From assembly GCF_916858675.1 (NCBI RefSeq), contig NZ_CAKASM010000012.1, positions 1 to 64,000 on the forward strand: a DNA stretch of 64,000 nucleotides, read 5' to 3'. The notes beneath the pieces were generated by a model, which saw only the letters and a program-made list of their open reading frames with translations, was not told the DNA's origin and did not search any database. This document shows, piece by piece, positions 42,751 through 53,300 of this stretch (positions are counted from its first letter, which is position 1; each line of letters starts with the position of its first letter). The translations under genes were made by a program, and so were the position numbers. The stretch is from Sphingomonas sp. Leaf21 (lineage in GTDB: Bacteria; Pseudomonadota; Alphaproteobacteria; Sphingomonadales; Sphingomonadaceae).

Positions 42751-42773
42751 GATTTGCGAAGGACATCGGAAGC

Positions 42774-43004
42774 ATGGACCTCGACGACGAGATCACCCGC
42801 GCGGACCGCGCCAAACGTGGCTCACCCTTCCTTAACACCGACCAGGCCGCCGCCTATCTCAAGCTGTCGGGCCGGCAGTTGAAGCGCCTGCGCCGCGCCG
42901 GCAAGGGGCCAGTCTATCGCCGCCACAGCCGCTTCGTCCAATATCATATCGACGACCTCGACGGCTGGAGCCGCGACCATGCCAGGCGGGATTTCGAACG
43001 ATGA
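42774..43004 (+). CDS. rdfS: RdfS-like excisionase / recombination directionality factor
   Basis: 76 residues. A MerR/Xis-like winged helix-turn-helix fills most of the protein (FLNTDQAAAYLKLSGRQLKR, GPVYRRHSRFVQYHIDDLDG). In ICEMlSymR7A, RdfS binds the attachment sites to steer the integrase to excision and is the target of FseA. Here it heads rdfS-traF-lytic transglycosylase-rlxS, the same order, with four-base overlaps to traF. The integrase is not in the window. Confidence 0.85.
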   Translation: MDLDDEITRADRAKRGSPFLNTDQAAAYLKLSGRQLKRLRRAGKGPVYRRHSRFVQYHIDDLDGWSRDHARRDFER

Positions 43005-43582
43005 GCGCGCGTCGAACCGGCATCGTCGGCACGCCCTTGCTTGACTGGGACGATACGCTCCGCGCCGCCAAGGCAAGGCATCGTCGGCGCGTCCGGCGGA
43101 TCGGAATCGGCGCGGTCGGCATCACTCTCGTGCTGTCGACCGTCGCGCTGCCGCCCGCGCCCCGCCTCGTCTGGAACGCGAGCGCCAGCGCGCCGATCGG
43201 CCTCTATGCGGTTTCCCCCGGCACTGCCGCACACCCTGGCGACATGGTGGTCGCCCGGCCGCCCGAGCCCCATCGGCGGCTCGCTGCCACGCGCCGCTAC
43301 GTGCCCCTGAACGTGCCGCTGGTGAAGCGGGTCTCGGCTACTGTCGGTGACGAAGTCTGCGCGCTAGGGCGCCAAGTCTTCGTCAACGGGCGGCCGGTCG
43401 CCGAGCGCCTGGACGTTGATCGCGCGGGGCGTTCGTTGCCGCAATGGTCGGGGTGCCGGCGGCTGCGCGGGGACCAGCGCTTCCTCCTGATGGACGCGCC
43501 CGCATCGTTCGATGGGCGCTATTTCGGGGTGACTGAGGGCTCCGATATCGTCGGCAAGGCACGACTGCTATGGGCGCGGTGA
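43001..43582 (+). CDS. traF: TraF-type S26 signal peptidase of conjugation
   Basis: 193 residues. One N-terminal membrane segment (about residues 34-52, GIGAVGITLVLSTVALPP) anchors a periplasmic serine protease domain. The Ser/Lys pair is Ser63 (SASAPIGLYAV) and Lys109 (PLVKRVSATVGD). TraF processes or cyclises pilin in conjugative systems. It overlaps rdfS as ATGA and the transglycosylase by 13 bases. Confidence 0.9.
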   Translation: MSARRTGIVGTPLLDWDDTLRAAKARHRRRVRRIGIGAVGITLVLSTVALPPAPRLVWNASASAPIGLYAVSPGTAAHPGDMVVARPPEPHRRLAATRRYVPLNVPLVKRVSATVGDEVCALGRQVFVNGRPVAERLDVDRAGRSLPQWSGCRRLRGDQRFLLMDAPASFDGRYFGVTEGSDIVGKARLLWAR

Positions 43583-44184
43583 GGCTCTGGATCGTCGCCG
43601 CGTCGGCCCTCTATGCTGGTCCCGCGCACGCGGAAACGGTCGCCGACTGGCGTACCTACATCGTCGAGGCCTCGAGCCGTTTCGGCGTGCCGACCTCGTG
43701 GATCGAGCGCGTCATGCATGCCGAGAGTGGTGGGCGCACAATGCTCGACGGGCGTCCGATCCGCTCCTCGGCGGGGGCCATGGGCTTGATGCAATTGATG
43801 CCCGGCACTTGGGCGGACATGCGCGCCCGGCTCGGCCTCGGCGGCAATCCCGACGACCCGCGCGACAACATCCTCGCCGGCACGCTCTACCTGCGGCTGA
43901 TGTACGATCGGTTCGGCTATCCCGGCCTGTTCGCCGCGTACAATGCCGGGCCGGGGCGCTATGCCGACTATCTCGCGGGACACGCTCGCCTGCCGGCCGA
44001 GACGGCGGCCTACCTCACCCGAGTCGCGCCGCCGTCCGGCCAAGTTACGGTGCCGATAAAGGTCCCACCGCCATCACTGTTCGCCGTGCGCAGGGAGGTG
44101 CCGGTGGTCGATCCAAGCAGTGTGCAATCGGCTGTCGGATCGTCGATTTTTGTCGCGCTGTCGAAGGCGGATCGAGCGCGATGA
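43570..44184 (+). CDS. Lytic transglycosylase (VirB1-like)
   Basis: 204 residues with a signal peptide (RLWIVAASALYAGPAHA). The SLT domain has catalytic Glu52 (MHAESGGR), the GAMGLMQLMPGTW loop and the AAYNAGPGRYADY segment. It opens peptidoglycan for the mating apparatus. Its position between traF and rlxS matches the msi107-type gene of ICEMlSymR7A. It is the only VirB1-like gene in the window and could also serve the virB operon at 16.6-25.0 kb. Confidence 0.9.
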   Translation: MGAVRLWIVAASALYAGPAHAETVADWRTYIVEASSRFGVPTSWIERVMHAESGGRTMLDGRPIRSSAGAMGLMQLMPGTWADMRARLGLGGNPDDPRDNILAGTLYLRLMYDRFGYPGLFAAYNAGPGRYADYLAGHARLPAETAAYLTRVAPPSGQVTVPIKVPPPSLFAVRREVPVVDPSSVQSAVGSSIFVALSKADRAR

Positions 44185-44748
44185 GGCTCACATATTCGCT
44201 CCACGGCGCGCTACTTCGCCACCATCCTTCTAGCTGCTTGGCCGCCCTCCCGACGCTGTTCCCGATGGTGAGGATGACCACGCGGAAGGTCGTCATGGGC
44301 ATGGCCGAGGGCGCAGGTGCGGCGTCGGACCGCGAGATGAACGCATCGTGCGCTTGGGTGGAATGGCCGTCTGGACACAGTGCCGGCAAGGCGTTGGCAC
44401 ACCGGTTTCTGGCGACCGGGGAAGCGGCGTTCCGCTGGAATACATGCGGCAAGGAAGGCCAGGCCGGGCGCACGATATCACGCTCGAAGCGCACGCATCG
44501 CGAGCTTTCTTGGCGGGATAGACGGCGGCGGCTCGGCGGCGGTTCTGCCCCATTTTCGAGCCTGGGAGATGCAAAGGAAGGGAGGAAGGGGAAACAAGAT
44601 AAAGGCAGTGTCTCGCGACCCTGCATAAGTGATTGTCTGCACATCCTTTTTTCAGGAGACGTCCGCTTGCGGCTGCGAGACAGTCCTGCAAGGAATGGCG
44701 CAAATGCGTCATTTCCGCCCCGAAATCGCGAGACTTCGGGGCATTTCG
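44185..44748. other. Gap between the transglycosylase and relaxase genes; possible oriT location
   Basis: 564 bases with no gene I can support. An open frame beginning ATGAGG at 44181 on the plus strand and another on the minus strand have no recognisable motif. The right end has a strong hairpin at 44717-44742. A cis-acting transfer origin often lies close to the relaxase gene, so this is one candidate location; no nick-site motif was recognised. Confidence 0.4.
44717..44742. repeat. Inverted repeat just before the relaxase start
   Basis: GCCCCGAA and TTCGGGGC form 8-base perfect arms around a 10-base loop, ending 6 bases before the relaxase ATG. It overlaps where the ribosome site should be, and no better Shine-Dalgarno sequence is seen. 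It could restrain relaxase translation, bind relaxase, or be part of a transfer origin. Confidence 0.5.
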
Positions 44749-46713
44749 ATGCCTGACGACGACTTCAAGCCGAAGCTCGGAAGGAGCCGGAGCAAGAACG
44801 GCAAGCGCGCCACCAAGTATGGCGGGCGCATCCTCGCCGCGGCGCGGCTCGCCGGCACGAAGACCGGGGTGAAGGCGAGACGCTTCGACGGCAGCCGGAT
44901 CGGGCGCGGCGCGAGCGTCGGCCGGCTGCTTTCGAGCCGTGATCGATTTACAGGCATGCGCGCGCGGCGGGCGGTGGTGAAGGCCAGCCTGATTCGGCTT
45001 CGCGGGAAAGGCGGCCAGGCCGCCCGCGCCCACATGCGCTACATCCAGCGCGACGGGGTCACGCGTGAGGGCCTGCCGGGCGAGCTCTACGGTCCCGAGA
45101 CCGACCGCGCCGACGGCGACGATTTCCTCAGGCGCACTGCCGGCGACCGGCACCAGTTCCGCTTCATCGTGTCGGCCGAGGACGGCGCCGAATATCCGGA
45201 CCTCAAACCCTATGTCCGCCGCCTGATGGCGCAGGTCGAGCAAGACCTCGGCACCAAGCTCGACTGGGTCGCGGTCGACCATTTCAATACCGAGCGCCCG
45301 CACACCCATATCGTGCTGCGCGGCGTCGACGATCGGGGCGACAACCTGGTCATCGCGCGCGAGTATATATCGCACGGTCTGCGAGAGCGCGCGTCCGAGC
45401 TGGTGACGCTCGATCTCGGCCCCCGCACCGATCGCGAGATCGAGGACCGCTTGCGCCACGATGTCGATCAGGAGCGGTTGACCGCGATCGACCGTCGCCT
45501 GTTGCGGCGGATGGATGCCGATCGCACCGTGTCGCCGGCGGACAATGATCCCTTCCAGCAGTCGATCGCGGCGAGTCGGTTGCGCAAGCTCAAGGCGATG
45601 GACCTGGCCGAAGATCTGGGTGGCGGCCGCTACCGGCTGGCGGAAGGGCTTGAGGACACGCTGCGTCGCATGGGCGAGCGCGGTGACATCATCCGGCTCA
45701 TGCAGCGCGAACTGACCGCCCGCCGGCTCGACCGCGCCGGGGTCGAGCAGGTTATCGCCATGGAGTTACGCGAACCGCTCGTTGGACGTGTGATCCACCG
45801 CGGCTTTTCCGATGAGCATCGTGATCGCCATTACATGATGATCGATGGCATCGATGGTCGTGTCCATTATGTCGACATCGGCCGCGGCGACGCAACGCCA
45901 TCCGTGCCAGAGGGCGCCACGGTGCGGATCGAGCCGACCAAGGCCCCGGCGAGCCAGGCGGATCATACGGTCGATACCATCGCCCGTGCCCATGGCGGTC
46001 GCTACTCGGTCGACCTGCACCTGCGCCATGATCCCGGTGCGAGCGAGGCGTTCGCGGCCAGCCATGTGCGGCGGCTGGAAGCGATGCGCCGCGCGGGCGC
46101 CGGACCGGATCGGTTGGCGGATGGTAGCTGGTCAATACCCGAGGATCATCTTGTCCGCGCCGAGGGGTTTGCGCAGCGCCAGCAGCGCGACCGCCCCGTC
46201 GCGCTGTCAATATTGTCGTCGCGGCAAGTCGGCGACCTCTCCACGGTCGAAGCGCCAACGTGGCTCGATAGGGGACTGGCGACCGGTATCGGCGACCCAG
46301 TGCGCGATGCAGGCTTCGGGCGAGAGGTGCGGACAGCGATGGCCGCGCGGAGGCAGTGGCTGATCGAGCAGCAATTGGCGACAGGCGAAGGCCGGGAATT
46401 TCGGCTGCGCAATGGCGCGCTGGATGAGCTTGGCCGGCGTGAGATGCGCGATGCCGGCGGCCGGCTCGCCCAGCAGTTCGGCAAGCCGTTCGAACCGGCG
46501 CAAAACGGGGACCGCATCGAGGGCGTGATCGCACGTCGCGTTGACCTGGAAAGCGGAAGCTACGCCGTTGTCGAACGGTCGCGGGATTTCACGCTTGTAC
46601 CATGGCGTGATGTGCTGGAGCGCAACATCGGCAAGGCCACTTCGGGGATCATGCGAGCGGACGGCATCAGTTGGCAGTTCGGGCGAGGACGATCAGGTCC
46701 AACTATCGGATGA
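44749..46713 (+). CDS. rlxS: RlxS-type relaxase (DUF3363 / VirD2-like)
   Basis: 654 residues. This DNA nicking enzyme starts conjugative transfer by cutting at oriT and staying bound to the 5' end. The metal-binding His185-x-His187 (ERPHTHIVLRG) lies in the relaxase fold, preceded by FRFIVSAEDGAEYPDLKPYV and VDHFN. The DUF3363 C-terminal region follows from about residue 290. I chose the ATG at 44749 (PDDDFKPKLGRSRSK), the usual start of this family; the longer frame to 44629 has no similarity. It is the last gene of the excision/transfer operon. Confidence 0.92.
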   Translation: MPDDDFKPKLGRSRSKNGKRATKYGGRILAAARLAGTKTGVKARRFDGSRIGRGASVGRLLSSRDRFTGMRARRAVVKASLIRLRGKGGQAARAHMRYIQRDGVTREGLPGELYGPETDRADGDDFLRRTAGDRHQFRFIVSAEDGAEYPDLKPYVRRLMAQVEQDLGTKLDWVAVDHFNTERPHTHIVLRGVDDRGDNLVIAREYISHGLRERASELVTLDLGPRTDREIEDRLRHDVDQERLTAIDRRLLRRMDADRTVSPADNDPFQQSIAASRLRKLKAMDLAEDLGGGRYRLAEGLEDTLRRMGERGDIIRLMQRELTARRLDRAGVEQVIAMELREPLVGRVIHRGFSDEHRDRHYMMIDGIDGRVHYVDIGRGDATPSVPEGATVRIEPTKAPASQADHTVDTIARAHGGRYSVDLHLRHDPGASEAFAASHVRRLEAMRRAGAGPDRLADGSWSIPEDHLVRAEGFAQRQQRDRPVALSILSSRQVGDLSTVEAPTWLDRGLATGIGDPVRDAGFGREVRTAMAARRQWLIEQQLATGEGREFRLRNGALDELGRREMRDAGGRLAQQFGKPFEPAQNGDRIEGVIARRVDLESGSYAVVERSRDFTLVPWRDVLERNIGKATSGIMRADGISWQFGRGRSGPTIG

Positions 46714-46935
46714 GGGATGTCAACTCGCCGATCCGCTGCCGAACTGAAAACTGGTCCGCTCGCAGAAAAGATTTTGTGTATGCCGGGTCTCTAGAGCAGC
46801 AGACGACCACTGATCCAGGAGGAGGAGGACCAGCGCCACGCATAAGCCGCAAGATTCACGAACTTTTTAGTCGTCTCGCCCAACCTGGCCAGCGAGTGTC
46901 GATCGTCATTGACCAACCGGCTCTTTGGCTGGAAC

Positions 46936-48798
46936 ATGTCGGAAACTTGGGGGCGAAGCTTGGCGGCAAATCCGAACGTGGCGGCATGGGTGCGGTTTTT
47001 GCGCAACTACGGGCCGATTCCCACCAACGACAATATGTACGACGAGTCGATTCAGCGCGCACTCCGTCGGCACAGAATTCGTCCGATCACCTTGCCGGCG
47101 CCGTTGCGCGATGAACTCGTCGCGATGTTCAAAGGCGACCAGCCGGTTTCGCATATCATCACTGGTACGGCGGGCGATGGTAAGACCTATCACTGCCGCG
47201 AGGTCTGGGTCGCGCTCGGCGGAGACGTCGCTGCTTGGAACCAGGGCGACAAGATCCAACGGCTCGCACTCGGCGACCGCACGCTCGTCATCGTCAAAGA
47301 CTTGAGCGAGCTGCGCGACGATGAAAGCAGCGATCTCATTGCCGAGTTTGCCCGCGATGTCGCGGATCCGTCGACGACCACTTTTTACCTCTTCGCCGCC
47401 AATCACGGCCAGCTTCTCGAAAAGCTCAAATCCGTCCCCGACACCGACGCCATCGCACGCGTCAGCAAAGTTGTCGAGGATCTGCTCGTGATCGGCATCA
47501 CCAGCGATCCGGGCATCGCGCTCGATCTGACCGACCTCAGCCGCTCGCCGGCCGCCACGATGGCGATGGCGATCATCGACGAGGTCACCGGTCACGAAGG
47601 CTGGGCGGGGTGTGAAAGCTGCGCCGCGAACATCGATGTGAGCTGCCCGATCTTCGAGAACCGCCGCCGCCTAGTCGGCGATGAGCTCGAGGATCCATTC
47701 AAGCGCCGGCTGACCGCTCTCATCGAATTGAGCGAGCGCAACGGCAGCCATTTCCCGGTACGGCAATTGCTGGCGCTCGTCACCAACGCCATTCTGGGAC
47801 ACCCCGATGCGCGCGACGGATTAATGAGCTGCGACGATGTCACACGGATAGCAGCCTCGGGCAAGGCCGATCTTGCCAGCATCTATCGCAACATCTTTGG
47901 CGAGAATCTAAAGCCCAGCAAAGCCGAAAAGACCGAGCTGTTCCGCAAGCTGAACGCCTTCGGTATCGGGGCCGAAACCAGCAACCGCGTCGACAATCTG
48001 CTGGTCTACGGCGCGGACGACCCGATTCATGCCGCCGACTATGCCGCACTCGTGCTCAACGACCCGGTCTATGGCGCGACACCGGCCTATGCCATGGCGC
48101 AACGGACCTATTTGGAAGGCGCCGACGATGGCGATCGCACCGGCTTTTTGAATGTGCTGCGCGCGCAGCGCCAGCGGCTCTTCTTCACCATGCCCGAGGG
48201 ACGGGTCGACGACTACGCGCTCTGGGATCTCACCGTCTTTCGCTATGCCGGGCTCTATCTCGAGGTCGCCGAAAAGATTGCGGCGCGCCAGGCCGTGCCA
48301 CGAACCGCGCTCAACATGGTCGTGCGCGGCCTCAACCGCATTTTCACCGGCATGCTCGTGCAGAACCAAGATGAGCTCGTGCTCGCCACCTCGGGCAGCT
48401 ATTCGCAGTCGAAACGCAGCCCACTTCTCGACGAGCTGATCTCGGTCCCGCGCTCAGGCGGCGAGGAGGTCTGCATCGTTTCCGACCCCGTCGACGGCTC
48501 GTTCGGCGTGATGGTGAAGCTCGTGCGCGGCAACGAGATCCCGCCGGTGTTTCTGTCCTTGTCGCCGACGCGCTTCGAGTTCCTCGGCCGCGTTGCCGAA
48601 GGTGCGCTGCCGAGCAGCTTTTCGCTCGAATGCCATGAGGATCTACTGGCATTCAAGGCGCGCCTGCTGCGCGAAACCGAAAACCGCCGCCGGCTCGATG
48701 GGGATGACGAGGACGGCGATGGCGAGCTTGTGTTGCGCTTTATCGAACTCAATGCCGATGGCCGCGCGCAGCCGCGCCGCGTGATCGTACGGGTATGA
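46936..48798 (+). CDS. sspF: SspF/DptF-type P-loop ATPase of phosphorothioate-linked restriction
   Basis: 620 residues. A Walker A loop is at residues 77-84 (GTAGDGKT), and a Walker B-like run is LVIVKDLSEL. A cysteine group around CESCAANIDVSCPI suggests a zinc site. The layout, an ATPase followed by a protein of about 500 residues and then a very large FtsK-like protein, is that of DptFGH and SspFGH, which act with DNA phosphorothioation. The ATG at 46936 is preferred over a TTG at 46909. It overlaps the next gene as ATGA. The F name is from order and size and should be checked by profile search. Confidence 0.75.
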   Translation: MSETWGRSLAANPNVAAWVRFLRNYGPIPTNDNMYDESIQRALRRHRIRPITLPAPLRDELVAMFKGDQPVSHIITGTAGDGKTYHCREVWVALGGDVAAWNQGDKIQRLALGDRTLVIVKDLSELRDDESSDLIAEFARDVADPSTTTFYLFAANHGQLLEKLKSVPDTDAIARVSKVVEDLLVIGITSDPGIALDLTDLSRSPAATMAMAIIDEVTGHEGWAGCESCAANIDVSCPIFENRRRLVGDELEDPFKRRLTALIELSERNGSHFPVRQLLALVTNAILGHPDARDGLMSCDDVTRIAASGKADLASIYRNIFGENLKPSKAEKTELFRKLNAFGIGAETSNRVDNLLVYGADDPIHAADYAALVLNDPVYGATPAYAMAQRTYLEGADDGDRTGFLNVLRAQRQRLFFTMPEGRVDDYALWDLTVFRYAGLYLEVAEKIAARQAVPRTALNMVVRGLNRIFTGMLVQNQDELVLATSGSYSQSKRSPLLDELISVPRSGGEEVCIVSDPVDGSFGVMVKLVRGNEIPPVFLSLSPTRFEFLGRVAEGALPSSFSLECHEDLLAFKARLLRETENRRRLDGDDEDGDGELVLRFIELNADGRAQPRRVIVRV

Positions 48799-50342
48799 CC
48801 ATGGAAATTTTGCCCCGTCCGACCGAATTCGAGGACCGCGCTGGTCCCGCTTTTTGGATCGACGAAGCGATCTGGGGACACCGCTTGCATGACGAGCAGG
48901 CGCCGTGGCTGATCTTTCTCGAGTTCATGAACGTGCTTCTCGCCGAGCATCGCGCGGGGCAGGCGCTCCGCGAGGACCGCTTGAACAGCCTCTCGTACAA
49001 GCCGCAGTTGCAGCTTCATCTGCGCAACCTCGTCTTCAACAACCCGCATGTCATGACGGTCAGGGCCGAAGCGCGCTCCGACGAGGCGGCCTGGTCGATG
49101 TGGCTCGAGAAAATGGCCGAGAGCACCGGCGGGATCGACCGGCCCGACTTCAGCTACTTGCGCGATCGCTTCGAGAGCTTCGACGATTTCGCCGCCGTGC
49201 TCGACTTCCTGCAGGGTTCGGCGATCGAAGGCACCAGTAACAAGCGTTGGAGCTCGAAATTCGTCTTCCCGTTCGGCCCGCACGCGCTCTACGAGGACGT
49301 CAATGTCAAGCCGAGCGGCAGCGTCTCCAACGACCGGCGCTTCTTCGCGCGCAGCGGCGAACTGCTCTATCTAATGCTCGCGCGCAGCCGGCATGCCGAC
49401 GCGTTGCGCGGAGCTCTGGTGTCGAAGTTTCTTGAGAGCCCGGCGCCCTATGACAGCATGGCGCTGGCGCTGCAGGGCGAGCCCCAGCTCGCCAAGCAGG
49501 AACGCGCCGGCGCCTATCTGCCCTGCTCAAGCCATCCGATCTTCGATCGTCTCGCGAGCGACTGGCTGGCGATTCTTAATCTGCCGATCCCGGCGCACGA
49601 CGCGATCCCGCATCTCGTCGCGATGACCGGCTTGAACTTGATCCTCTACCAACTCGACCGCGCGCGCGAACTGCTCGATCGGCCACCGATCACATTAGTG
49701 TGCGAGATCGTATCGCCTCGCAAATCGGTCGTGCGCGACCTGTCGGCTGATAGCTACCAGCACAACAACATGCTGCCGCAACAAGCGATCGAGCGGTTCG
49801 TGCGCCGCGTCACGGAGACCGATGCGTGGGAGGCGGCGCTCGCCTCCGACGACCCCACCCTGAACGCGACCGATATCCTGAAACGCGAGTTCGGCTGGCC
49901 CGATAGCGACGATGACGAACTCACCGCTGAGCCGCGCGACTTCGTAGACAAGCTCGTCGAGCGGGCGACGGTTCGCCACAAGCAGCATGTCGGCAAGATT
50001 CATATGACCTGGTCGCGCGCAATCGGACTGTCGTCTCGCCGGTCGAGCCGGCGCGTCCGCTACGCACCCACCGACCGGCTGCTTAAGACCTTGGTCATCG
50101 CCTGTGTCGGCGAGCGGCTCGAATTCAAGGATTTCCTCGTTCGCATCCATGAGCGCTACGGCTTTGTAATCGGCGATGCGCAAGCGCGGTCCTTCATCGA
50201 TGCCGGCACCGCCGATCAGGAAGATTTTTCCGACAATGCGCACCGGTTGGAAGAGCGACTCGCGAGTCTCGGTCTTCTGAAGCGGCTGTCCGACAGCTGC
50301 GCCTATGTTGAAAATCCCTTCCAGCGAGCACAAGCCGCGTGA
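48795..50342 (+). CDS. sspG: SspG/DptG-like protein of the restriction module
   Basis: 515 residues, no catalytic motif that I can recognise. It is soluble, rich in Arg, Asp and Leu, with a positively charged stretch near residues 415-435 (IGLSSRRSSRRVRYAP) that could touch DNA. Both ends overlap neighbours by four bases, so it is made in step with the F and H proteins. The G label rests on position in a three-gene set and on length. Confidence 0.65.
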   Translation: MTMEILPRPTEFEDRAGPAFWIDEAIWGHRLHDEQAPWLIFLEFMNVLLAEHRAGQALREDRLNSLSYKPQLQLHLRNLVFNNPHVMTVRAEARSDEAAWSMWLEKMAESTGGIDRPDFSYLRDRFESFDDFAAVLDFLQGSAIEGTSNKRWSSKFVFPFGPHALYEDVNVKPSGSVSNDRRFFARSGELLYLMLARSRHADALRGALVSKFLESPAPYDSMALALQGEPQLAKQERAGAYLPCSSHPIFDRLASDWLAILNLPIPAHDAIPHLVAMTGLNLILYQLDRARELLDRPPITLVCEIVSPRKSVVRDLSADSYQHNNMLPQQAIERFVRRVTETDAWEAALASDDPTLNATDILKREFGWPDSDDDELTAEPRDFVDKLVERATVRHKQHVGKIHMTWSRAIGLSSRRSSRRVRYAPTDRLLKTLVIACVGERLEFKDFLVRIHERYGFVIGDAQARSFIDAGTADQEDFSDNAHRLEERLASLGLLKRLSDSCAYVENPFQRAQAA

Positions 50343-53300
50343 CCCCCTCAGATCTGATCGGCGCCGCTGGCGCCACATCCATTCGCCTGCGCCTCGACGC
50401 GCTGACCGCCGAGGATGAGCTCGCCCGCTATCTGCTCGACCGATTGACTGGTGAACAGGTCGCCGCGATCACGCGCGCGCTGCTTGCAGATCCCGTTGCG
50501 GTGGACAAGTTGATGATCGCGTTGCCGCGTGATCTCGTCGGTCCGTTCGGGCTTCCCGAGACGGTCATCACCGACGAGCGCACCGTCCGTGTCCGCAACT
50601 CGGCGTGCGACAAGCCAGCGATGCTGCTCGCCAATACCGATGACGACCAGGGGGCCTCACTCGGCGACGTGACGCTGATCGGCGCCAAGCAGCTGACCCA
50701 GGACCCCGAGTCCTGGGTCGATGCCGCTGCGGCCGGGCTGGGTCTCAGCGACGGGCAGATCGCCGGCTGGAAGGCGGCATTGCGGGGTCTCAATAGCGCC
50801 GATGACTGGACCCTGCACCAGATCGGCACCTATGTCGCGATGACCCGGGAGCGGATCGAAACCGACGCCGTCCCTGTCGCGCTGGCGCTAGGCTGGGCAC
50901 TTCCGGCGCTGCGCCTGCCGCGCGACAGCGGCTATTTCATGGGGCTCGGCGACAAGGATCGCGAGCAGCCGCGCCGCTGGAAAAAGCTGTTCGAAAAGCT
51001 CGTCTCCGACCGCAAGCCATTATTGGTCAAGCAGCGGCCCAATCGCCAGATCATCGAAGGCGAGGAACTGCGCAGCCAGTTCGACGAGGTGCGCGACGAT
51101 ATCCCGGCCGAGGTGCATTCCGCGATCGAGGCGTTCGTCGACACCGCGCCCGGCTGGGGACCCGAGGCCGAAGCGCTCGCGGGCTATGAATGGGAAGGGC
51201 AGAGCGTCCTCCAGCTCTTCTCTGGCATCAAGCTCAAGAGGACCTCGTTCGCGCAGGAAACGATCAACTTTTTCGAGTTCACGCTGCCCGACCGGCTGAG
51301 CCCGGCGGACGAAGAGTATCTTGTCGCGCTCAAGGGGCGCTCGCTCAAGGAAACGCGCGACGACGATCGCGACTTCTTTGAGGCGCATCGCGACGATCTC
51401 GGCCAGGACAAGGCGCTTCGCGTCAAATGGGAGCGGTTCGTCTTCGGCCGTCCGATCGAATGCACCGACTTTCTCGAAGGCCTATTGCGCGCGATCGAGC
51501 GATTGTTTGGGCAGGTCAGTCTGGTCGGTGGGCCGCGCAAGCTCGTCATCAAGTCCTCGCGCCGCACCCGTGCGCAATTTCTCGATCTCAATGCCGATGT
51601 CGGTCTCTCCTTCGGGCTGCGCTACCGCGGCCTGCCGGCGCTGATCGGATCGGCGGTTGAATGGGATGTGCCCTATCTCTTCGCTTATGAAGAGCTGCTC
51701 GAGCGCGCCAAGGCGCGGCAGAAGAAATATCGCCGAAATGAATCGACCGCGCGCGGGGCGATCCAGATCAAGTTCGATATCGCGCTGACCGTCGGCAGCG
51801 ACAAGGCGACGGTCCAGCTCGTCTGGACCGGGCAGCCCGGCGTGATCGGCCTTGAATTGCCGAAGGATATCGCCCGGCTGCTCAAACGGCCATTCGTGCG
51901 CAGCCAGGTCGCCCGTCTGCCGGTCAGCCGCAAGGGCGCGCTGCAGTCCGTCTCATTGGGCGATGTCGGCACGTTGCAACCCGCCTTCGGCCAGGATGCA
52001 GGTACGCTCATTCCGCGCACCAATGCCGGCGAAGATATCGCGAAGCTCTTTCCCAAGGCGCTGAAAGCTGCCCGCGACCGCGGGCGGATCGACGCCGAGG
52101 GGATCGCCGCGATCGAAGCAGCCTGGAGCCGCTTTGCCGAGCTTTATGGCGAGGCGCTCATCGCCTTGCAGAGCTCGGGCTATGCCTCAGCGAGCCTCGT
52201 CGCCCAAGCCGAAGCCTATGGCGCGCTGCTCGGCGCCATGCTTCGTCATGCGCCCGGCGACCTCAACCGGCGCGATCTATGGGAGCCGCTGCTCAGTCTC
52301 GGCAGTGTGCGCGTGGTGGGCGGGGCGCCCTCGGCGATCGTCGCGCCCTGGCACCCGCTGCGCCTAGCCGCGAGCGCGTCTAAGATGCGCTCGATCGCGG
52401 GTCTCGCCGCCTATCTCCTGTCCGACGTCGATGTGAATTTCGGCGACTCGCGACTGTTCTTCGCCGATTTGCGGGACGAGCTCGCGCATCCGCTCTTCCC
52501 CGAGATCGCGGTCGGCTATGACGGCGCCGAAGCCGTGCTGCTCGCCGAAACCAGCACCGTCAACGACTATAGCCTGCTCGAACGCCCGGTCCGCGACCCC
52601 TCCGAAGCAACCACCGACGTCGATCCGGCCGAAGCTGCTCGGCAAATCCGCAGCCTGCTCGAACGTTATCTCGACTTGCAGCCGCACGAGCGCTCAAACT
52701 TGAGCATCATGCTCTATAATTGTGATGCGGCCGGGCTTCCGCTCGCGACCGTCAATGCCTTGGGCTCAGTGCAGGACCAGGACGAGGTGCACTGCAATGT
52801 GCTGGTGCGTCACCCTGATCGCACTCGGCTGTCGCGCGTCTATACAGAGCTGCTCGAACGCTCGGAAGGCGATCCCGACGCGGTGGTGGTCAGCGAAACT
52901 TCGCGCAACTTCATGTCCAAGCTGCGCATCGGCATGATGCTCGATAGTGGCACGGCGACCGGAAGCGAGACGCGCGCGATCGACGTCGCCTTCCTTCACG
53001 ATGTCGTATCGCGCCAGGCGCGCGAGCAATGGTTTCCGGTACCGGCGATCGCCGACAACCCGCCAATCCTCGAGCATGTCCCGGCGCGCTGGTCTTATCG
53101 GCGTGTCACCGCCGAAGACGAATTGAAGGCAACCAGCTATCTGACCTGTCCGCGCCAGCCCGATACCGGCTGGGCCTATGTCGATGCGGTCGCCAATGTC
53201 GTGCGGCGCCAGTCGCATGGGCCCGACGAACATTATCTGCCGGCACGGCAGATCTCGTTCCAGGATAGCGGCCTCAAGTCGATGTTCGAAGAGGTCCACG

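Noticed and set aside
44181..44756. Plus-strand frame starting with an ATGA overlap after the lytic transglycosylase
   Set aside because: The start overlap is attractive, but the product has no motif, an unusual composition and runs into the relaxase start; I left it as unassigned gap.
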